Assembly: GCA_018364155.1 (NCBI GenBank)
Contig: JAGZMM010000006.1
Location: 1-64,000, forward strand
From: Clostridiales bacterium
GTDB taxonomy: Bacteria > Bacillota > Clostridia > Oscillospirales > Acutalibacteraceae
Length of the DNA: 64,000 nucleotides
Direction: 5' to 3'
Shown: positions 34,965 through 44,959 of the stretch, piece after piece
Position numbering within the stretch: position 1 is the stretch's first letter
How the letters are laid out: each line of letters begins with the position of its first letter
Translations under genes and position numbers: made by a program
Notes under the pieces: model-generated
What the model was told of the DNA's origin: nothing
What the model saw: only the letters and a program-made list of their open reading frames with translations
Database searches by the model: none

Positions 34965-36893
34965 GTGGCAAACGAAAAAATGACAACATTGGCTCCGGCG
35001 GCGGAAATCCAACCAAAGCCGAACCAAACCAAACCCAAGCGGCGGACGAAGCCCGCAGGTCAGGGAAAGAAAGCTGAGAAAAAGGAAATGGAGGCGCCGG
35101 CTTCCAAGAAGAAATCGGAGAAAAAGGCGTCTTCCCAGGGAAAGGGAAAATCTCGTTTCGGTCCGCGGCCGGCCGCGGCAGCCAAGCCCCGTGGGAAAGA
35201 TGTGGCGGCAAAGGCCATTCGCAAGGACGGCAAGGATAAGCCGGTGCGGGTGTATTTTTTGGGCGGCCTCAACGAAATCGGCAAGAACATGACTTTGTAC
35301 GAGTGCGGCGACGATATGTTTATCGTGGACTGCGGTCTTGCCTTCCCGGACGAGGATATGCTGGGTGTGGACCTGGTAATCCCGGATTTCACCTTTGTCG
35401 AACGCAACAAGAACAAGATCCGCGGCATCCTGCTTACCCACGGTCATGAGGACCACATCGGTTCTCTGCCTTTCCTGCTCAAGAAGTTCAACGTCCCTCT
35501 CTACGGCACCCAGCTGACCCTGGGCCTGGTAGCGGGCAAGCTGCGCGAGCACGGGCTTTTGAACAAAACCAAGCTCAACGTCTGTGCACCCGGCCAGGTG
35601 GTCAAGCTGGGCTGCTTTTCCATTGAGCTCATTCACGTCAACCATTCCATCCCGGGTGCGGTGGCCTTTGCCATCACCACTCCCGCCGGCGTTATCATCC
35701 AAACGGGTGACTTTAAGATCGACTGCACCCCCATTCACGGAGAAATGATCGACCTGGGCCGGTTCGGGGAATACGGGCGAAAAGGAGTTTTGGCGCTGCT
35801 GATGGATTCCACCAACGCCGAGCGCCCCGGCTACACCAAGTCCGAGCGCAGCGTGGGCGAAAGCTTTGACGTGCTCTTCAAGCGGGCCGAGCACCGGCGC
35901 ATCGTCATCGCGACCTTTGCGTCCAACATCCACCGGGTTCAGCAGATCATCGACGCCGCTGCCCGCTACGGGCGTAAGGTGGCCCTTTCCGGGCGCAGCA
36001 TGGTCAACGTGGCGAGTGTGGGAATGGAGCTCGGATATCTGAAGGTGCCAGACGGCATTATTATCGATCTCGACCAGATCAACCATTACCCTAAGGAAAA
36101 AATCGTCCTCATCACCACCGGCAGCCAGGGCGAGCCCATGTCGGCGCTGACGCGCATGGCCTTCTCCGACCACCGCAAGGTGGCGGTAGGCCCAGAGGAC
36201 TTTATCATTATCTCCGCCACCCCCATCCCCGGCAATGAAAAGACGGTGGGCAAGGTGGTTGACGAGCTTCTCAAGCTTGGCTGTGAGGTAGTCTACGAGC
36301 GGATGTACGAGGTGCATGTGTCCGGCCACGCCTGCCAGGAGGAGCTCAAGCTCATGATGGGCATTACCAAGCCCAAGTTCTTTATTCCTGTCCACGGTGA
36401 GCAGAAGCATTTGCAGAAGAACGCGGGCCTTGCCAAGAGTATGGGCATTCCCATCAAGAACATCTTTATGCCGGACATCGGCAAGGTGGTGGAATTCACC
36501 CGCAACACCATGAAGGACGTGGGTACGGTCCCCGCCGGCCGGGTCATGGTGGACGGCATCGGCGTGGGCGACGTGGGCAGCATTGTGCTGCGCGACCGGC
36601 GACATCTGGCCGAGGACGGCCTGATTGTGGTGGTCGCCACCATTGACTCCATGGACGGGCACATCATTTCCGGGCCGGACATTGTTTCCAGAGGCTTTGT
36701 GTATGTGCGCGAGTCGGAGAATCTGATGGAGGACATCAAGTGCAAGGTCCAGACCGCACTGGAGGACTGCAGCGACCATAACATCCGCGAATGGGGCAAC
36801 ATCAAGACTCGGGTGCGCGACGATCTGAGCAAGCTGATTTTCGACCGTACCAAGCGCAACCCGATGATTTTGCCGGTTATCATGGAAATCTAG
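34965..36893 (+). CDS. rnj: Ribonuclease J
   Basis: RNase J is the metallo-beta-lactamase/beta-CASP ribonuclease of mRNA turnover and rRNA maturation in Firmicutes. The 642-residue protein has the zinc motif HGHEDHIG near residue 160, then TGDFKID, the beta-CASP parts FASNIHRVQQII, GRSM and TTGSQGEP, and PVHGEQKHL. An N-terminal extension of about 95 residues is very rich in Lys, Pro and Ala. The GTG start at 34965 is chosen for GGAGG 7 nt upstream. It is followed by gdpP 45 nt downstream, likely one transcript. Confidence 0.93.
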   Translation: MANEKMTTLAPAAEIQPKPNQTKPKRRTKPAGQGKKAEKKEMEAPASKKKSEKKASSQGKGKSRFGPRPAAAAKPRGKDVAAKAIRKDGKDKPVRVYFLGGLNEIGKNMTLYECGDDMFIVDCGLAFPDEDMLGVDLVIPDFTFVERNKNKIRGILLTHGHEDHIGSLPFLLKKFNVPLYGTQLTLGLVAGKLREHGLLNKTKLNVCAPGQVVKLGCFSIELIHVNHSIPGAVAFAITTPAGVIIQTGDFKIDCTPIHGEMIDLGRFGEYGRKGVLALLMDSTNAERPGYTKSERSVGESFDVLFKRAEHRRIVIATFASNIHRVQQIIDAAARYGRKVALSGRSMVNVASVGMELGYLKVPDGIIIDLDQINHYPKEKIVLITTGSQGEPMSALTRMAFSDHRKVAVGPEDFIIISATPIPGNEKTVGKVVDELLKLGCEVVYERMYEVHVSGHACQEELKLMMGITKPKFFIPVHGEQKHLQKNAGLAKSMGIPIKNIFMPDIGKVVEFTRNTMKDVGTVPAGRVMVDGIGVGDVGSIVLRDRRHLAEDGLIVVVATIDSMDGHIISGPDIVSRGFVYVRESENLMEDIKCKVQTALEDCSDHNIREWGNIKTRVRDDLSKLIFDRTKRNPMILPVIMEI

Positions 36894-36938
36894 CAGAAAA
36901 CCTGGGCGGTAAGCATTCAAGGAACGGGGGAAGACAGC

Positions 36939-38918
36939 ATGAAGAAAGGACTTAGCTATCTTAACAGCGTACCGGTGGTGCTGCTTTGCCTGCTGGGGCT
37001 CTTTACAGGGCTTAGCTGGTTTTGGGACCGGCGGGTATTCTTCGGCTGCCTGACCGTCTTTGTTTTGGCGCTTGCCTTTACCCTGATTCATATGGCGCGG
37101 ATACGGAAGGAACTGTTTCGCTATCTGCAAAAGCTCACTTCCACCATGGGCAGCGCCGAACGGGAGGTGCTCTCCACTTTCCCGCTTCCCATGGTGGTGC
37201 TGGGAGAGGACGAACAGATTGTCTTTTATAACACCCTTTTTCGGGAACGGGTGCTAGGAAACCGGGACGCGTTTCAGATGCCCTTTCGCCGGGTGCTGCC
37301 GGATCATGCGCCGGATACCTTGATCGGCAAAGCCACCCCGGTGACAGTGGGCAGCCGCCAGTTTACCATTTACGGAGGAAAAACCTCGGCCGAGACCGGC
37401 ATGTATATGCTTTATTTCGTTGACGATACGGTGCTGAAGCTGACGGCGGAGGAATATAAGCTGTCCCGCCCGGCGGTGGGGCTTATTGTGCTCGACAATA
37501 TGGACGAGCTTATGCAGTATGCAAAGGAAAGCGAACGGGCCCAGTTGGCGGTTCAGATCGAAACCCTTCTGGAGCGCTGGATGGGGATGACGACCGGGTT
37601 TATCCGCAAAATCGGAAGCGACCGGTTTTTGGTCGTCATGGAGGAGCGGCATCTCGTGGAGATGGTGGACAACCGCTTCCCTGTTCTTGACGAGGTCCGT
37701 TCGGTTACGGTGGGCGAACGCATGAGCGCCACCCTGTCCATCGGCATCGGCCGGGGCGGGGATACCCTGCGTGAATGCGAGGAAATGGCCCGGCAGGCGC
37801 TGGATATGGCCCTTGGCCGGGGCGGCGATCAAGCGGCGATCAAATCCAGGGCAGGGTACGAGTTCTACGGCGGCGTGTCCAAAAGCGTGGAAAAACGCAC
37901 GCGGGTGCGCAGCCGGATCATCGCGTCGGCTCTGGCGGAGCTCATCGACGGCAGTGAAAACGTGCTGATTATGGGCCACAAGGCTGCGGACTTGGATTGT
38001 TTGGGCGCGGCGGTAGGGCTGACACGGATGGTGAAAACCCACAATAAGCCCGTGTCCATCGTGTTAAACCGGGAGACCTCCCTTTCGGGAGCCTTGACCA
38101 AACGTATGGATGAAAACGGGATGGGAAAGCTTCTCCTTTCGCCGGAAGCGGCAATGACCGCGGTAACCAGGCGGACGCTGCTGATTGTGGTGGATACCCA
38201 CCGGCCGGATTTTCTCGAGTCCAGAGAGCTTTACCAGATGTGCAAGGCGGTGGTTGTCATCGACCATCACCGCAAGATGGTGGATTACATAGACAACGCT
38301 GTCATCTTCTTTCACGAACCGGCCGCTTCCTCTGCCAGCGAAATGGTGGCGGAGCTGCTGGAATACACCGACGATTCCTCTCTGACCCGGTTTGAGGCGG
38401 AGGCGATTTTGTCGGGCATTATGCTGGACACGAAGAACTTTATCCTGCGCACCGGCGTGCGCACCTTTGAGGCGGCTGCCTATCTGCGGCGCAAAGGTGC
38501 GGATACCGTGGAAGTGCGCAAGCTCTTCTCCAGCAGTATTGACACCTATCAGAAAAAAGCGGCGCTGGTGTCCGGCGCGCAGGTATACAAATCCTGTGCC
38601 ATCTCCGCTTCCGACTCGAACGGACCGCACATGCGCATCTGTTCCGCCCAGGCGGCGGACGAGCTTCTCTACATTGACGGGGTGGATGCTTCCTTTGTCC
38701 TTTATAGGGAGAACGGGACGGTGTTCGTCTCCGCCCGCTCCATGGGAGCGGTCAACGTACAGCTGATTATGGAAGCCATCGGCGGCGGTGGTCATCTGAC
38801 CATGGCGGGGGCGCAGCTGCAGGGGATGACCCTGGCCCAGGCGCGTCAGAAGCTGATGGAGGCCATTGACGTATATCAGGCGAGCCGGGCAGTCAAAAGG
38901 CTGCCGGCGAAAGTTTAA
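36939..38918 (+). CDS. gdpP: Cyclic-di-AMP phosphodiesterase GdpP
   Basis: GdpP lowers c-di-AMP, which controls potassium and osmotic balance. The 659-residue protein has two N-terminal membrane helices (about 9-27 and 33-52), a PAS-like domain (about 75-170), a degenerate GGDEF domain (about 180-310), a DHH domain with GHKAADLDCLGA, VVDTHRP and D442-H443-H444, and a DHHA1 domain with the GGGGHLTMAGAQ motif near residue 620. All catalytic motifs are intact. The order gdpP-rplI-dnaB is conserved in Firmicutes. Confidence 0.93.
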   Translation: MKKGLSYLNSVPVVLLCLLGLFTGLSWFWDRRVFFGCLTVFVLALAFTLIHMARIRKELFRYLQKLTSTMGSAEREVLSTFPLPMVVLGEDEQIVFYNTLFRERVLGNRDAFQMPFRRVLPDHAPDTLIGKATPVTVGSRQFTIYGGKTSAETGMYMLYFVDDTVLKLTAEEYKLSRPAVGLIVLDNMDELMQYAKESERAQLAVQIETLLERWMGMTTGFIRKIGSDRFLVVMEERHLVEMVDNRFPVLDEVRSVTVGERMSATLSIGIGRGGDTLRECEEMARQALDMALGRGGDQAAIKSRAGYEFYGGVSKSVEKRTRVRSRIIASALAELIDGSENVLIMGHKAADLDCLGAAVGLTRMVKTHNKPVSIVLNRETSLSGALTKRMDENGMGKLLLSPEAAMTAVTRRTLLIVVDTHRPDFLESRELYQMCKAVVVIDHHRKMVDYIDNAVIFFHEPAASSASEMVAELLEYTDDSSLTRFEAEAILSGIMLDTKNFILRTGVRTFEAAAYLRRKGADTVEVRKLFSSSIDTYQKKAALVSGAQVYKSCAISASDSNGPHMRICSAQAADELLYIDGVDASFVLYRENGTVFVSARSMGAVNVQLIMEAIGGGGHLTMAGAQLQGMTLAQARQKLMEAIDVYQASRAVKRLPAKV

Positions 38919-38935
38919 CATAGGGGGAATCGGTT

Positions 38936-39379
38936 ATGAAGGTGATTTTAAAGGCGGACGTGAAGGGTTCCGGAAAGGCCGGGCAGCTTGTAAACGTGTC
39001 CGACGGGTACGCCCGCAATTTTCTGTTGCCGAAGGGCCTGGCGATGGAAGCCAACGCCCAGGCAATGAACGATTTTAAGAATAAAGAGCAGGCCGCGAAG
39101 CACCGCCAGGAGATGGAAATCAAAGCGGCAAAGGAAGCGGCGGCAGCGCTTGCAGGAAAGACAGTGAAGATTTCCGCCAAAGCGGGCCAGGGCGGCAAGC
39201 TTTTCGGCTCGGTGACCTCCAAGGAAGTGGCCGAGGCGCTGGGCAAGCAGCTGGGCGTGGAGATTGATAAGCGTAAAATCGCTATGGACGGCGACATCAA
39301 GGCGTTCGGCACCTATGAGGCCCAGGTCCGGCTTTACACCGGCATTACCGCGGATATTTACGTGCTCGTAGGCGAATAA
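38936..39379 (+). CDS. rplI: 50S ribosomal protein L9
   Basis: The 147-residue protein has the L9 N-domain (MKVILKADVKGSGKAGQLVNVSDGYARNFLLPKGLA), a long connecting helix rich in Ala, Lys and Glu, and the C-domain (KLFGSVTSKEVAEAL...). It starts 17 nt after gdpP with TAGGGGGAA as ribosome binding site. Confidence 0.97.
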   Translation: MKVILKADVKGSGKAGQLVNVSDGYARNFLLPKGLAMEANAQAMNDFKNKEQAAKHRQEMEIKAAKEAAAALAGKTVKISAKAGQGGKLFGSVTSKEVAEALGKQLGVEIDKRKIAMDGDIKAFGTYEAQVRLYTGITADIYVLVGE

Positions 39380-39428
39380 ACAACAAAGCCGTGCGGTTTA
39401 TCGGCACGCAGGCGCAACCGATAAGACG

Positions 39429-39459
39429 GATGCAGGCGGGGAATTTCCCCGCCTGCATC
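39429..39459 (+). terminator. Hairpin between rplI and dnaB
   Basis: A 13-bp stem (39429-39441 with 39447-39459) is followed by TTGG only. It may attenuate transcription into dnaB rather than end it. Confidence 0.5.
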
Positions 39460-39499
39460 TTGGTGCATAAATGAGAAGGAAGGGAGGGAACCGGAATTT

Positions 39500-40870
39500 A
39501 TGTGTGCGGCGTCGAATTCGTTTGGAATGGACGGGCTGAATCTGCCTTATAGCCTGGAAGCGGAGCAGTCGGTTTTGGGTGCTATTTTGCTGGACAGCTC
39601 CTGTCTTTCCCGGGTGCGCAGCGTGTTGCGAAAGCCGGAGTATTTCCATCTGGCCCAACACCGGGCCATCTACGCCCAGATGTGCGCACTGGAGGACTTT
39701 CAGAAGCCGGTGGACTTTGTCACCGTTCTCGAAGCGCTGACGGCGGCGGAGGTGTATGACGACGCGGCGGGCAAAACCTACTTAACCCAGCTCGCCCAGA
39801 TGGTCCCGTCCATCGCAAACGTCATGACCTATGCGGAGATTGTACGCAATAAGTACGACATCCGCACCCTGATTTTAGCCTCCCGAGAAATTATCGACAC
39901 GGCCGCTGACGGGCAGACTCCTGCCGACGTGTTGTTGGACAGCGCCGAGCAGAAAATTTATGACATCCGCCAAGGCCGGGACACGGGGGAACTGCGGCAC
40001 ATCGGCAACGTCATCGTGGAAGCCTACGACCGGCTGCAAAAGCTCTCCACCGACACCACCGGGGAATTCGCACCCTTGTCCACCGGCCTTTCCGGGGTGG
40101 ACGCGGTGCTCACCGGCTTCAATAAGTCGGACCTGCTTATTCTAGGGGCCCGCCCCGGTATGGGCAAAACCAGCTTTGCTCTAAACCTTGCCTATAACGT
40201 GGGAGTGAAGCAGAAGAAAACGGTGGCGTTTTTTTCTTTGGAAATGTCCTGCATGCAACTTGTCATGCGTATGCTTTCCTCGGAGGCGCGCATTTCCGGG
40301 CCTCAGCTAACTTCCGGGCGGCTGTCGCCGGAGGAGTGGAAATCCTTTTCCATGGCGGCTTCCATGCTGCATAACGCCCCCATTTATTTTGATGATACCT
40401 CTACCATCACCGTCCCGGAAATCAAGGCAAAGCTTCGCCGGATGAAGCAGGTGGACCTGGTGATGATCGACTATTTGGGTCTGATGACCACCGGCCGGCG
40501 CACGGAAAACCGGGTCCAGGAGGTTTCCGAGATCACTCGGACCCTCAAAGTTATGGCTAAGGACTTGGACGTGCCAGTTTTGCTGTTGGCCCAGCTTTCC
40601 CGCGGCAGCGAGCACCGGGCGGAGCACCGTCCTCAGCTTGCCGACCTGCGTGATTCCGGTTCCATTGAGCAGGACGCAGACGTGGTCATGTTCTTGTACC
40701 GCAGCACGTATTATAAGGATGGGGAGGATGGCGGCCAGTCGGACAATCCCAACGCTGCCGAGCTCATCATCGCCAAAAACCGCCACGGCGCGGTGGAAAC
40801 GGTGCCGCTCCATTGGGAGGGCCAGTTCACCCGCTTTACCACTCAGGAGTTTATTCAGCCAAATGGATAA
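39500..40870 (+). CDS. dnaB: Replicative DNA helicase DnaB
   Basis: The 456-residue hexameric helicase has the N-terminal primase-binding domain (LPYSLEAEQSVLGAILLD), a linker and a RecA-like motor with Walker A GARPGMGKTSFALN near residue 216, Walker B VDLVMIDYLGLM, and the DLRDSGSIEQDADVVMFLYR motif. Ends NRHGAVETV...F. The GGGAGG site is 12 nt from the ATG, so a later in-frame ATG at 39527 cannot be excluded. Its stop overlaps the start of tilS. Confidence 0.95.
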   Translation: MCAASNSFGMDGLNLPYSLEAEQSVLGAILLDSSCLSRVRSVLRKPEYFHLAQHRAIYAQMCALEDFQKPVDFVTVLEALTAAEVYDDAAGKTYLTQLAQMVPSIANVMTYAEIVRNKYDIRTLILASREIIDTAADGQTPADVLLDSAEQKIYDIRQGRDTGELRHIGNVIVEAYDRLQKLSTDTTGEFAPLSTGLSGVDAVLTGFNKSDLLILGARPGMGKTSFALNLAYNVGVKQKKTVAFFSLEMSCMQLVMRMLSSEARISGPQLTSGRLSPEEWKSFSMAASMLHNAPIYFDDTSTITVPEIKAKLRRMKQVDLVMIDYLGLMTTGRRTENRVQEVSEITRTLKVMAKDLDVPVLLLAQLSRGSEHRAEHRPQLADLRDSGSIEQDADVVMFLYRSTYYKDGEDGGQSDNPNAAELIIAKNRHGAVETVPLHWEGQFTRFTTQEFIQPNG

Positions 40871-42209
40871 GTTTGTCGAGACCCTCGAGCAGTTTCATAT
40901 GCTTTCTGCAAGCGAAACCGTGCTGGTCGCCCTGTCGGGAGGAGCCGATTCGGTTTCGCTTCTTCATCGTTTTGTTTTGCTTCGGAAAGATAGGAAGCTG
41001 ACAGTGCTGGCGGGGCACGTCAACCATGGCCTGCGCGGGGAGGAAGCGGACCGGGACGAGGCTTTCTGCCGGACTCTTTGCGAAGCCTGGTCGGTTCCTT
41101 TTCTCAGTACGCGGGTCAACGTCAAGGGGGAAGCGGAGAACACCGGCGAATCGGTGGAGGAATGCGCCCGGCGGCTTCGCTACGCTTTCTTGGAGACACA
41201 GGCGGAGAAAAGGGATGCCCTCCTTGCCACCGCTCACACTGCCGACGACAATCTGGAAACCGTTCTTTTGAACCTTACACGGGGAACGGGGCTCAAGGGC
41301 CTGTGCGGCATCCCGCCGGTACGGGGGAGGATTATCCGCCCGCTGCTTTTCTGTGAACGGGGGGAAATCGAAGCCTACTGCAAGGCACACGGCCTATCCT
41401 ATGTGACCGATTCTTCCAACCTTTCCGGTGAATTTGCCCGCAACCAGCTTCGCCTTTCGGTGACGCCGGTGCTCAAAAGCCTCAATCCAAGCCTGCTTTC
41501 CGGGATTTCCCGCATGACCCGGTTTCTTCGGGAGGAAGAGGAGCTCTTGGAAACCCTGGCGCAAAACGCCCTTTCGGCTGCCAAAAAAGACGATGGGTTC
41601 GATGCTGCTGCTTTGGCAAAGCTGCCGTCTCCGCTGCGGTTTCGCGCCTTAATGCGGTTGGCAAAGAATGCGGGCGGGTCCATAGGCGCGGCGCATGAAC
41701 CGGCGCTTACCGGGATTCTCCATGGAGGAGGAAGCACAGATTTGCCCGGTGGCGTGCGTATGATGGTGCAGCGCGGCAGGCTGACGGTTTTTGGAAAAGA
41801 GAAAGAAGAGAAAACGTCTCTGCCGGTTACGGCCCTTGCCGTCCCGGGCGAAACCAAAGTAGGCAGGCGCTGGATCTGCACGCAGAAAATGGAACAGGAC
41901 AGGCAGAATGTTTACAATTTTTTATTTTATCATGCCCTTGACTATGCTAAAATAAAGGGAACTTTACGGGTCCGAAGCCGCCGGCCCGGCGATAAGCTCA
42001 CTCTTTCCAGAAGAAACTGTACCAAATCTCTGAAAAAACTTTTTCAGGAGGCGCACCTTCCGCCAAAAGACCGGGACGCGGTCGCCGTGGTGGAGGATGA
42101 CGAAGGAATCGTGTGGGTGGAAGGGTTCGGATGCGACCGGCGGGTAAAGGCCACAGGGGAAACGATTTCCCTGCTGCTACTTGACGTTAGGGAGGAAGAT
42201 GGCTTATGA
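40863..42209 (+). CDS. tilS: tRNA(Ile)-lysidine synthetase TilS
   Basis: TilS converts C34 of the CAU-anticodon tRNA-Ile to lysidine. The 448-residue protein has the PP-loop SGGADS (25-30), HVNHGLRG..AD.DE, TAHTADDNLETVLLNLTRGTGLKGL, RPLL and a C-terminal domain with RSRRPGDKL..SRRNCTKSLKKLFQEAHLP. The ATG at 40863 overlaps the end of dnaB by 8 nt; reading further upstream has no homology. It is followed by hpt and ftsH, a conserved order. Confidence 0.95.
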   Translation: MDKFVETLEQFHMLSASETVLVALSGGADSVSLLHRFVLLRKDRKLTVLAGHVNHGLRGEEADRDEAFCRTLCEAWSVPFLSTRVNVKGEAENTGESVEECARRLRYAFLETQAEKRDALLATAHTADDNLETVLLNLTRGTGLKGLCGIPPVRGRIIRPLLFCERGEIEAYCKAHGLSYVTDSSNLSGEFARNQLRLSVTPVLKSLNPSLLSGISRMTRFLREEEELLETLAQNALSAAKKDDGFDAAALAKLPSPLRFRALMRLAKNAGGSIGAAHEPALTGILHGGGSTDLPGGVRMMVQRGRLTVFGKEKEEKTSLPVTALAVPGETKVGRRWICTQKMEQDRQNVYNFLFYHALDYAKIKGTLRVRSRRPGDKLTLSRRNCTKSLKKLFQEAHLPPKDRDAVAVVEDDEGIVWVEGFGCDRRVKATGETISLLLLDVREEDGL

Positions 42210-42742
42210 TGGAGGATGTGGAGTCGGTTCTTTTTGATGAAAAGGAACTCATGCGGATCGTCAGCGGTCTAGGCGAGAGAATAAGCCGGGACTATATCGG
42301 AAAGAATTTACTTATAGTAGGAATTTTGAAAGGTTCGTTTATGTTCATTGCGGACCTGATGCGCGCCATTACCGTGCCCTGCTGTGTGGACTTTATGGCG
42401 ATTTCCAGTTACGAAGGAACCAAACCCTCCGGTATGGTCCGGATTCTTATGGATTTGAAAAAGCCAATCGAGGGTTATGACGTGCTGATTGTGGAGGACA
42501 TTCTCGACAGCGGCATGACCCTTTCTTATATACTCAAAACCCTCAAAGCAAGAAACCCAGCCAGCATTAAAATCTGCACTCTGCTCGATAAGCCTGCCCG
42601 GCGCTTAAGCGAGGTGTTCCCGGATTACACGGGGGCCCTGGTGGAAGACCGGTTTATTGTGGGCTATGGGCTTGACTATAATGAAAAGTACCGCAATCTC
42701 CCGTTCATCGGGGTATTGAAGCCAGAGTTCATTGACTCGTAA
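42206..42742 (+). CDS. hpt: Hypoxanthine phosphoribosyltransferase
   Basis: The 178-residue purine salvage enzyme has the PRPP motif VEDILDSGMT (residues 96-105), GILKGSFMF and a C-terminal VGYGLDYNEKYRNLPFIGVL. Start overlaps tilS stop (ATGA), with GGGAGGAAG upstream. Confidence 0.95.
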   Translation: MMEDVESVLFDEKELMRIVSGLGERISRDYIGKNLLIVGILKGSFMFIADLMRAITVPCCVDFMAISSYEGTKPSGMVRILMDLKKPIEGYDVLIVEDILDSGMTLSYILKTLKARNPASIKICTLLDKPARRLSEVFPDYTGALVEDRFIVGYGLDYNEKYRNLPFIGVLKPEFIDS

Positions 42743-42789
42743 TTGCGAGATTTACGCCTGTCAAAAAGGCGCAAGGAGTGAATAAATAC

Positions 42790-44739
42790 TTGAATAAACA
42801 TGTCCGAAATCTGTTAATCTACGCGGGCGTTCCCATTTTGATCATCATCGTGGTGTACATGTTCTTGATGTCCACGCCGCAGAAAACCCTGCAATACTCG
42901 GAAATCCTTCAGTATTTTAAGGATGAAAAGGTTTCCGAATTTGTGGTGGACACCGGCAGCGGCAACATGGAGATGATCGTTAATGAGGAAGACGGCACGC
43001 AGAAAAAAATCAGCTATAAGCTTGCAAACCTGACCATCTTCCGGGAGGACACCCTGCCTTACATCGAAGCGTACAACGAAGGCAAGGCCCCCGCAGACCA
43101 GATGAAATACGAATATCAGCCGGCGTCGGATATGCCGTGGCTGTTAAGCTTCCTGCCTACCATCATTCTGATCGTGGCGATGGTGCTTTTGTACGTCTTT
43201 ATGATGCGGCGGATGACCCAGGGGCTCGACGGTGGTTCGAAAACCATGAACTTCGGCAAGGCCAAGGTCAAGCAGGTTTCGGATGAAAAGCGCAAGACCA
43301 CCTTTGCGGACGTGGCGGGCGCGGATGAGGAAAAGGAAGAGCTTCGGGAAATCGTGGACTTCCTCAAAAACTCCCGCAAGTTTAACGAGCTGGGCGCCCG
43401 TGTGCCCAAGGGCGTGCTGCTGGTGGGCCCTCCCGGTACCGGTAAAACCTTGCTGGCCCGCGCGGTGGCGGGAGAAGCGGGCGTTCCGTTTTTCTCCATC
43501 TCCGGCTCTGACTTTGTGGAGATGTTCGTAGGCGTAGGTGCGTCCCGTGTGCGCGACCTGTTTGAGCAGGCCAAGAAGAACGCGCCCTGCATCATTTTTA
43601 TCGACGAAATTGACGCCGTTGGCCGTCAGCGCGGCGCAGGTCTCGGCGGCGGCCACGATGAACGCGAGCAGACGTTAAACCAGCTGCTTGTGGAAATGGA
43701 TGGCTTCGGCGCCAACGAAGGCGTCATCATGATTGCGGCCACCAACCGCGCGGATATCCTGGACCCCGCCCTGATGCGTCCGGGCCGGTTTGACCGCCAG
43801 ATTATGGTGGGTTATCCGGACATCAAGGGCAGAGAAGAGATTCTCAAGGTACACGCCAGAGGCAAGCCGATTGCTCCGGACGTGGACCTGTCCACCATTG
43901 CGAAAACCACCTCCGGCTTTACCGGCGCGGATTTGGAGAACCTGCTCAACGAGTCGGCGCTCCTGGCTGCCCGCAAGGGCCTCAAGGCCATCACCATGGC
44001 CGAGGTGGAGGAAGCTACCATCAAGGTGGTGATGGGCGTGGAGAAGCGTTCTCACGTGGTTAACGAGCGGGATAAGAAGATTACGTCCTATCACGAGGCG
44101 GGCCACGCCATTGCGTCTTATTTCCTGCCGACTCAGGACCCGGTCCATCAGATTTCGATTATCCCCAGAGGGATGGCGGGCGGTTACACCATGTCCCTGC
44201 CCAAGGAGGATAAGGCTCACATGACCAAGCTCGAGATGAACGAGCAGATCGTCAGCCTCCTGGGTGGCCGGGTGGCGGAAGCCGTGGTACTAGGCGATAT
44301 TTCCACCGGTGCTTCCAACGACATCGAACGGGCCACCGATATGGCCAAGAAGATGGTCATGAAGTACGGCATGAGCGATACCATCGGCCCGATTTCCTAT
44401 AGTTCCAGCCAGAACGAGGTGTTTTTGGGCCGTGACTTCGGCCACACCCGCGAGTATTCCGAGGAGCTGGCCAACAAGATCGACAACGAAGTGCACAACA
44501 TCGTCATGACCGGTTACCGCCACTGTGAAAAGATTCTTACCGATCATATGGCGAAGCTGCATGAGGTCGCCATGGCCCTCTTTAACGGCGAGAAGCTTTC
44601 CGGAGAGGAATTCCGCGCCATTATGGAAGCGGAGCCCAAGCAGGTGGAGGAATCCATCGAGTCTCAAAATTACCTGGGTACCGAAGCCTCTGAGAAGAGC
44701 AATATCTCGGGCGACGAAAATGAAACCGAATCCAAATAA
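42790..44739 (+). CDS. ftsH: ATP-dependent zinc metalloprotease FtsH
   Basis: FtsH is the membrane-bound AAA+ protease. The 649-residue protein has two membrane helices (about 8-26 and 115-137) around an extracytoplasmic domain, Walker A GPPGTGKT near residue 214, Walker B IIFIDEIDAVG, the second region of homology RPGRFDRQI and the zinc site HEAGH (435-439). The C-terminal about 30 residues are acidic. The TTG at 42790 is preferred, because AAGGAG lies 11 nt before it and would overlap the alternative GTG at 42778. Last gene of the tilS-hpt-ftsH cluster. Confidence 0.95.
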   Translation: MNKHVRNLLIYAGVPILIIIVVYMFLMSTPQKTLQYSEILQYFKDEKVSEFVVDTGSGNMEMIVNEEDGTQKKISYKLANLTIFREDTLPYIEAYNEGKAPADQMKYEYQPASDMPWLLSFLPTIILIVAMVLLYVFMMRRMTQGLDGGSKTMNFGKAKVKQVSDEKRKTTFADVAGADEEKEELREIVDFLKNSRKFNELGARVPKGVLLVGPPGTGKTLLARAVAGEAGVPFFSISGSDFVEMFVGVGASRVRDLFEQAKKNAPCIIFIDEIDAVGRQRGAGLGGGHDEREQTLNQLLVEMDGFGANEGVIMIAATNRADILDPALMRPGRFDRQIMVGYPDIKGREEILKVHARGKPIAPDVDLSTIAKTTSGFTGADLENLLNESALLAARKGLKAITMAEVEEATIKVVMGVEKRSHVVNERDKKITSYHEAGHAIASYFLPTQDPVHQISIIPRGMAGGYTMSLPKEDKAHMTKLEMNEQIVSLLGGRVAEAVVLGDISTGASNDIERATDMAKKMVMKYGMSDTIGPISYSSSQNEVFLGRDFGHTREYSEELANKIDNEVHNIVMTGYRHCEKILTDHMAKLHEVAMALFNGEKLSGEEFRAIMEAEPKQVEESIESQNYLGTEASEKSNISGDENETESK

Positions 44740-44741
44740 GG

Positions 44742-44786
44742 TGAAAAACGGGGGTACAGAATCGTACTCCCGTTTTTCATTTTTTG
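44742..44786 (+). terminator. Rho-independent terminator after ftsH
   Basis: A 16-nt arm (44742-44757) pairs with 44764-44779 and is followed by a T6 run. Confidence 0.92.
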
Positions 44787-44959
44787 CTTTGATCCACGAA
44801 AAACATCGAAAGGGTTCCTGCGGTTTTCCTAAGAAAGAGCGGATTTGTGTCGGGTATGATCACCATGTCCCCAATGTAGACGACGAAAGCCGCCGTTAAA
44901 TGTATGGCGGTGTTGACGGCGTAGACGTAAAATAGCTCCCGTCCTACCTTGGTTTTCGC

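Noticed and set aside
34872..37130. Very long open frame on the minus strand opposite rnj (752 codons), and similar long antisense frames opposite the GH43 gene (54399-56141) and htrA-type gene (14807-15694).
   Set aside because: They mirror genes with strong GC bias at third positions, have low-complexity composition rich in His, Val, Gly and Arg, and no ribosome binding site. They are shadows of the sense genes.
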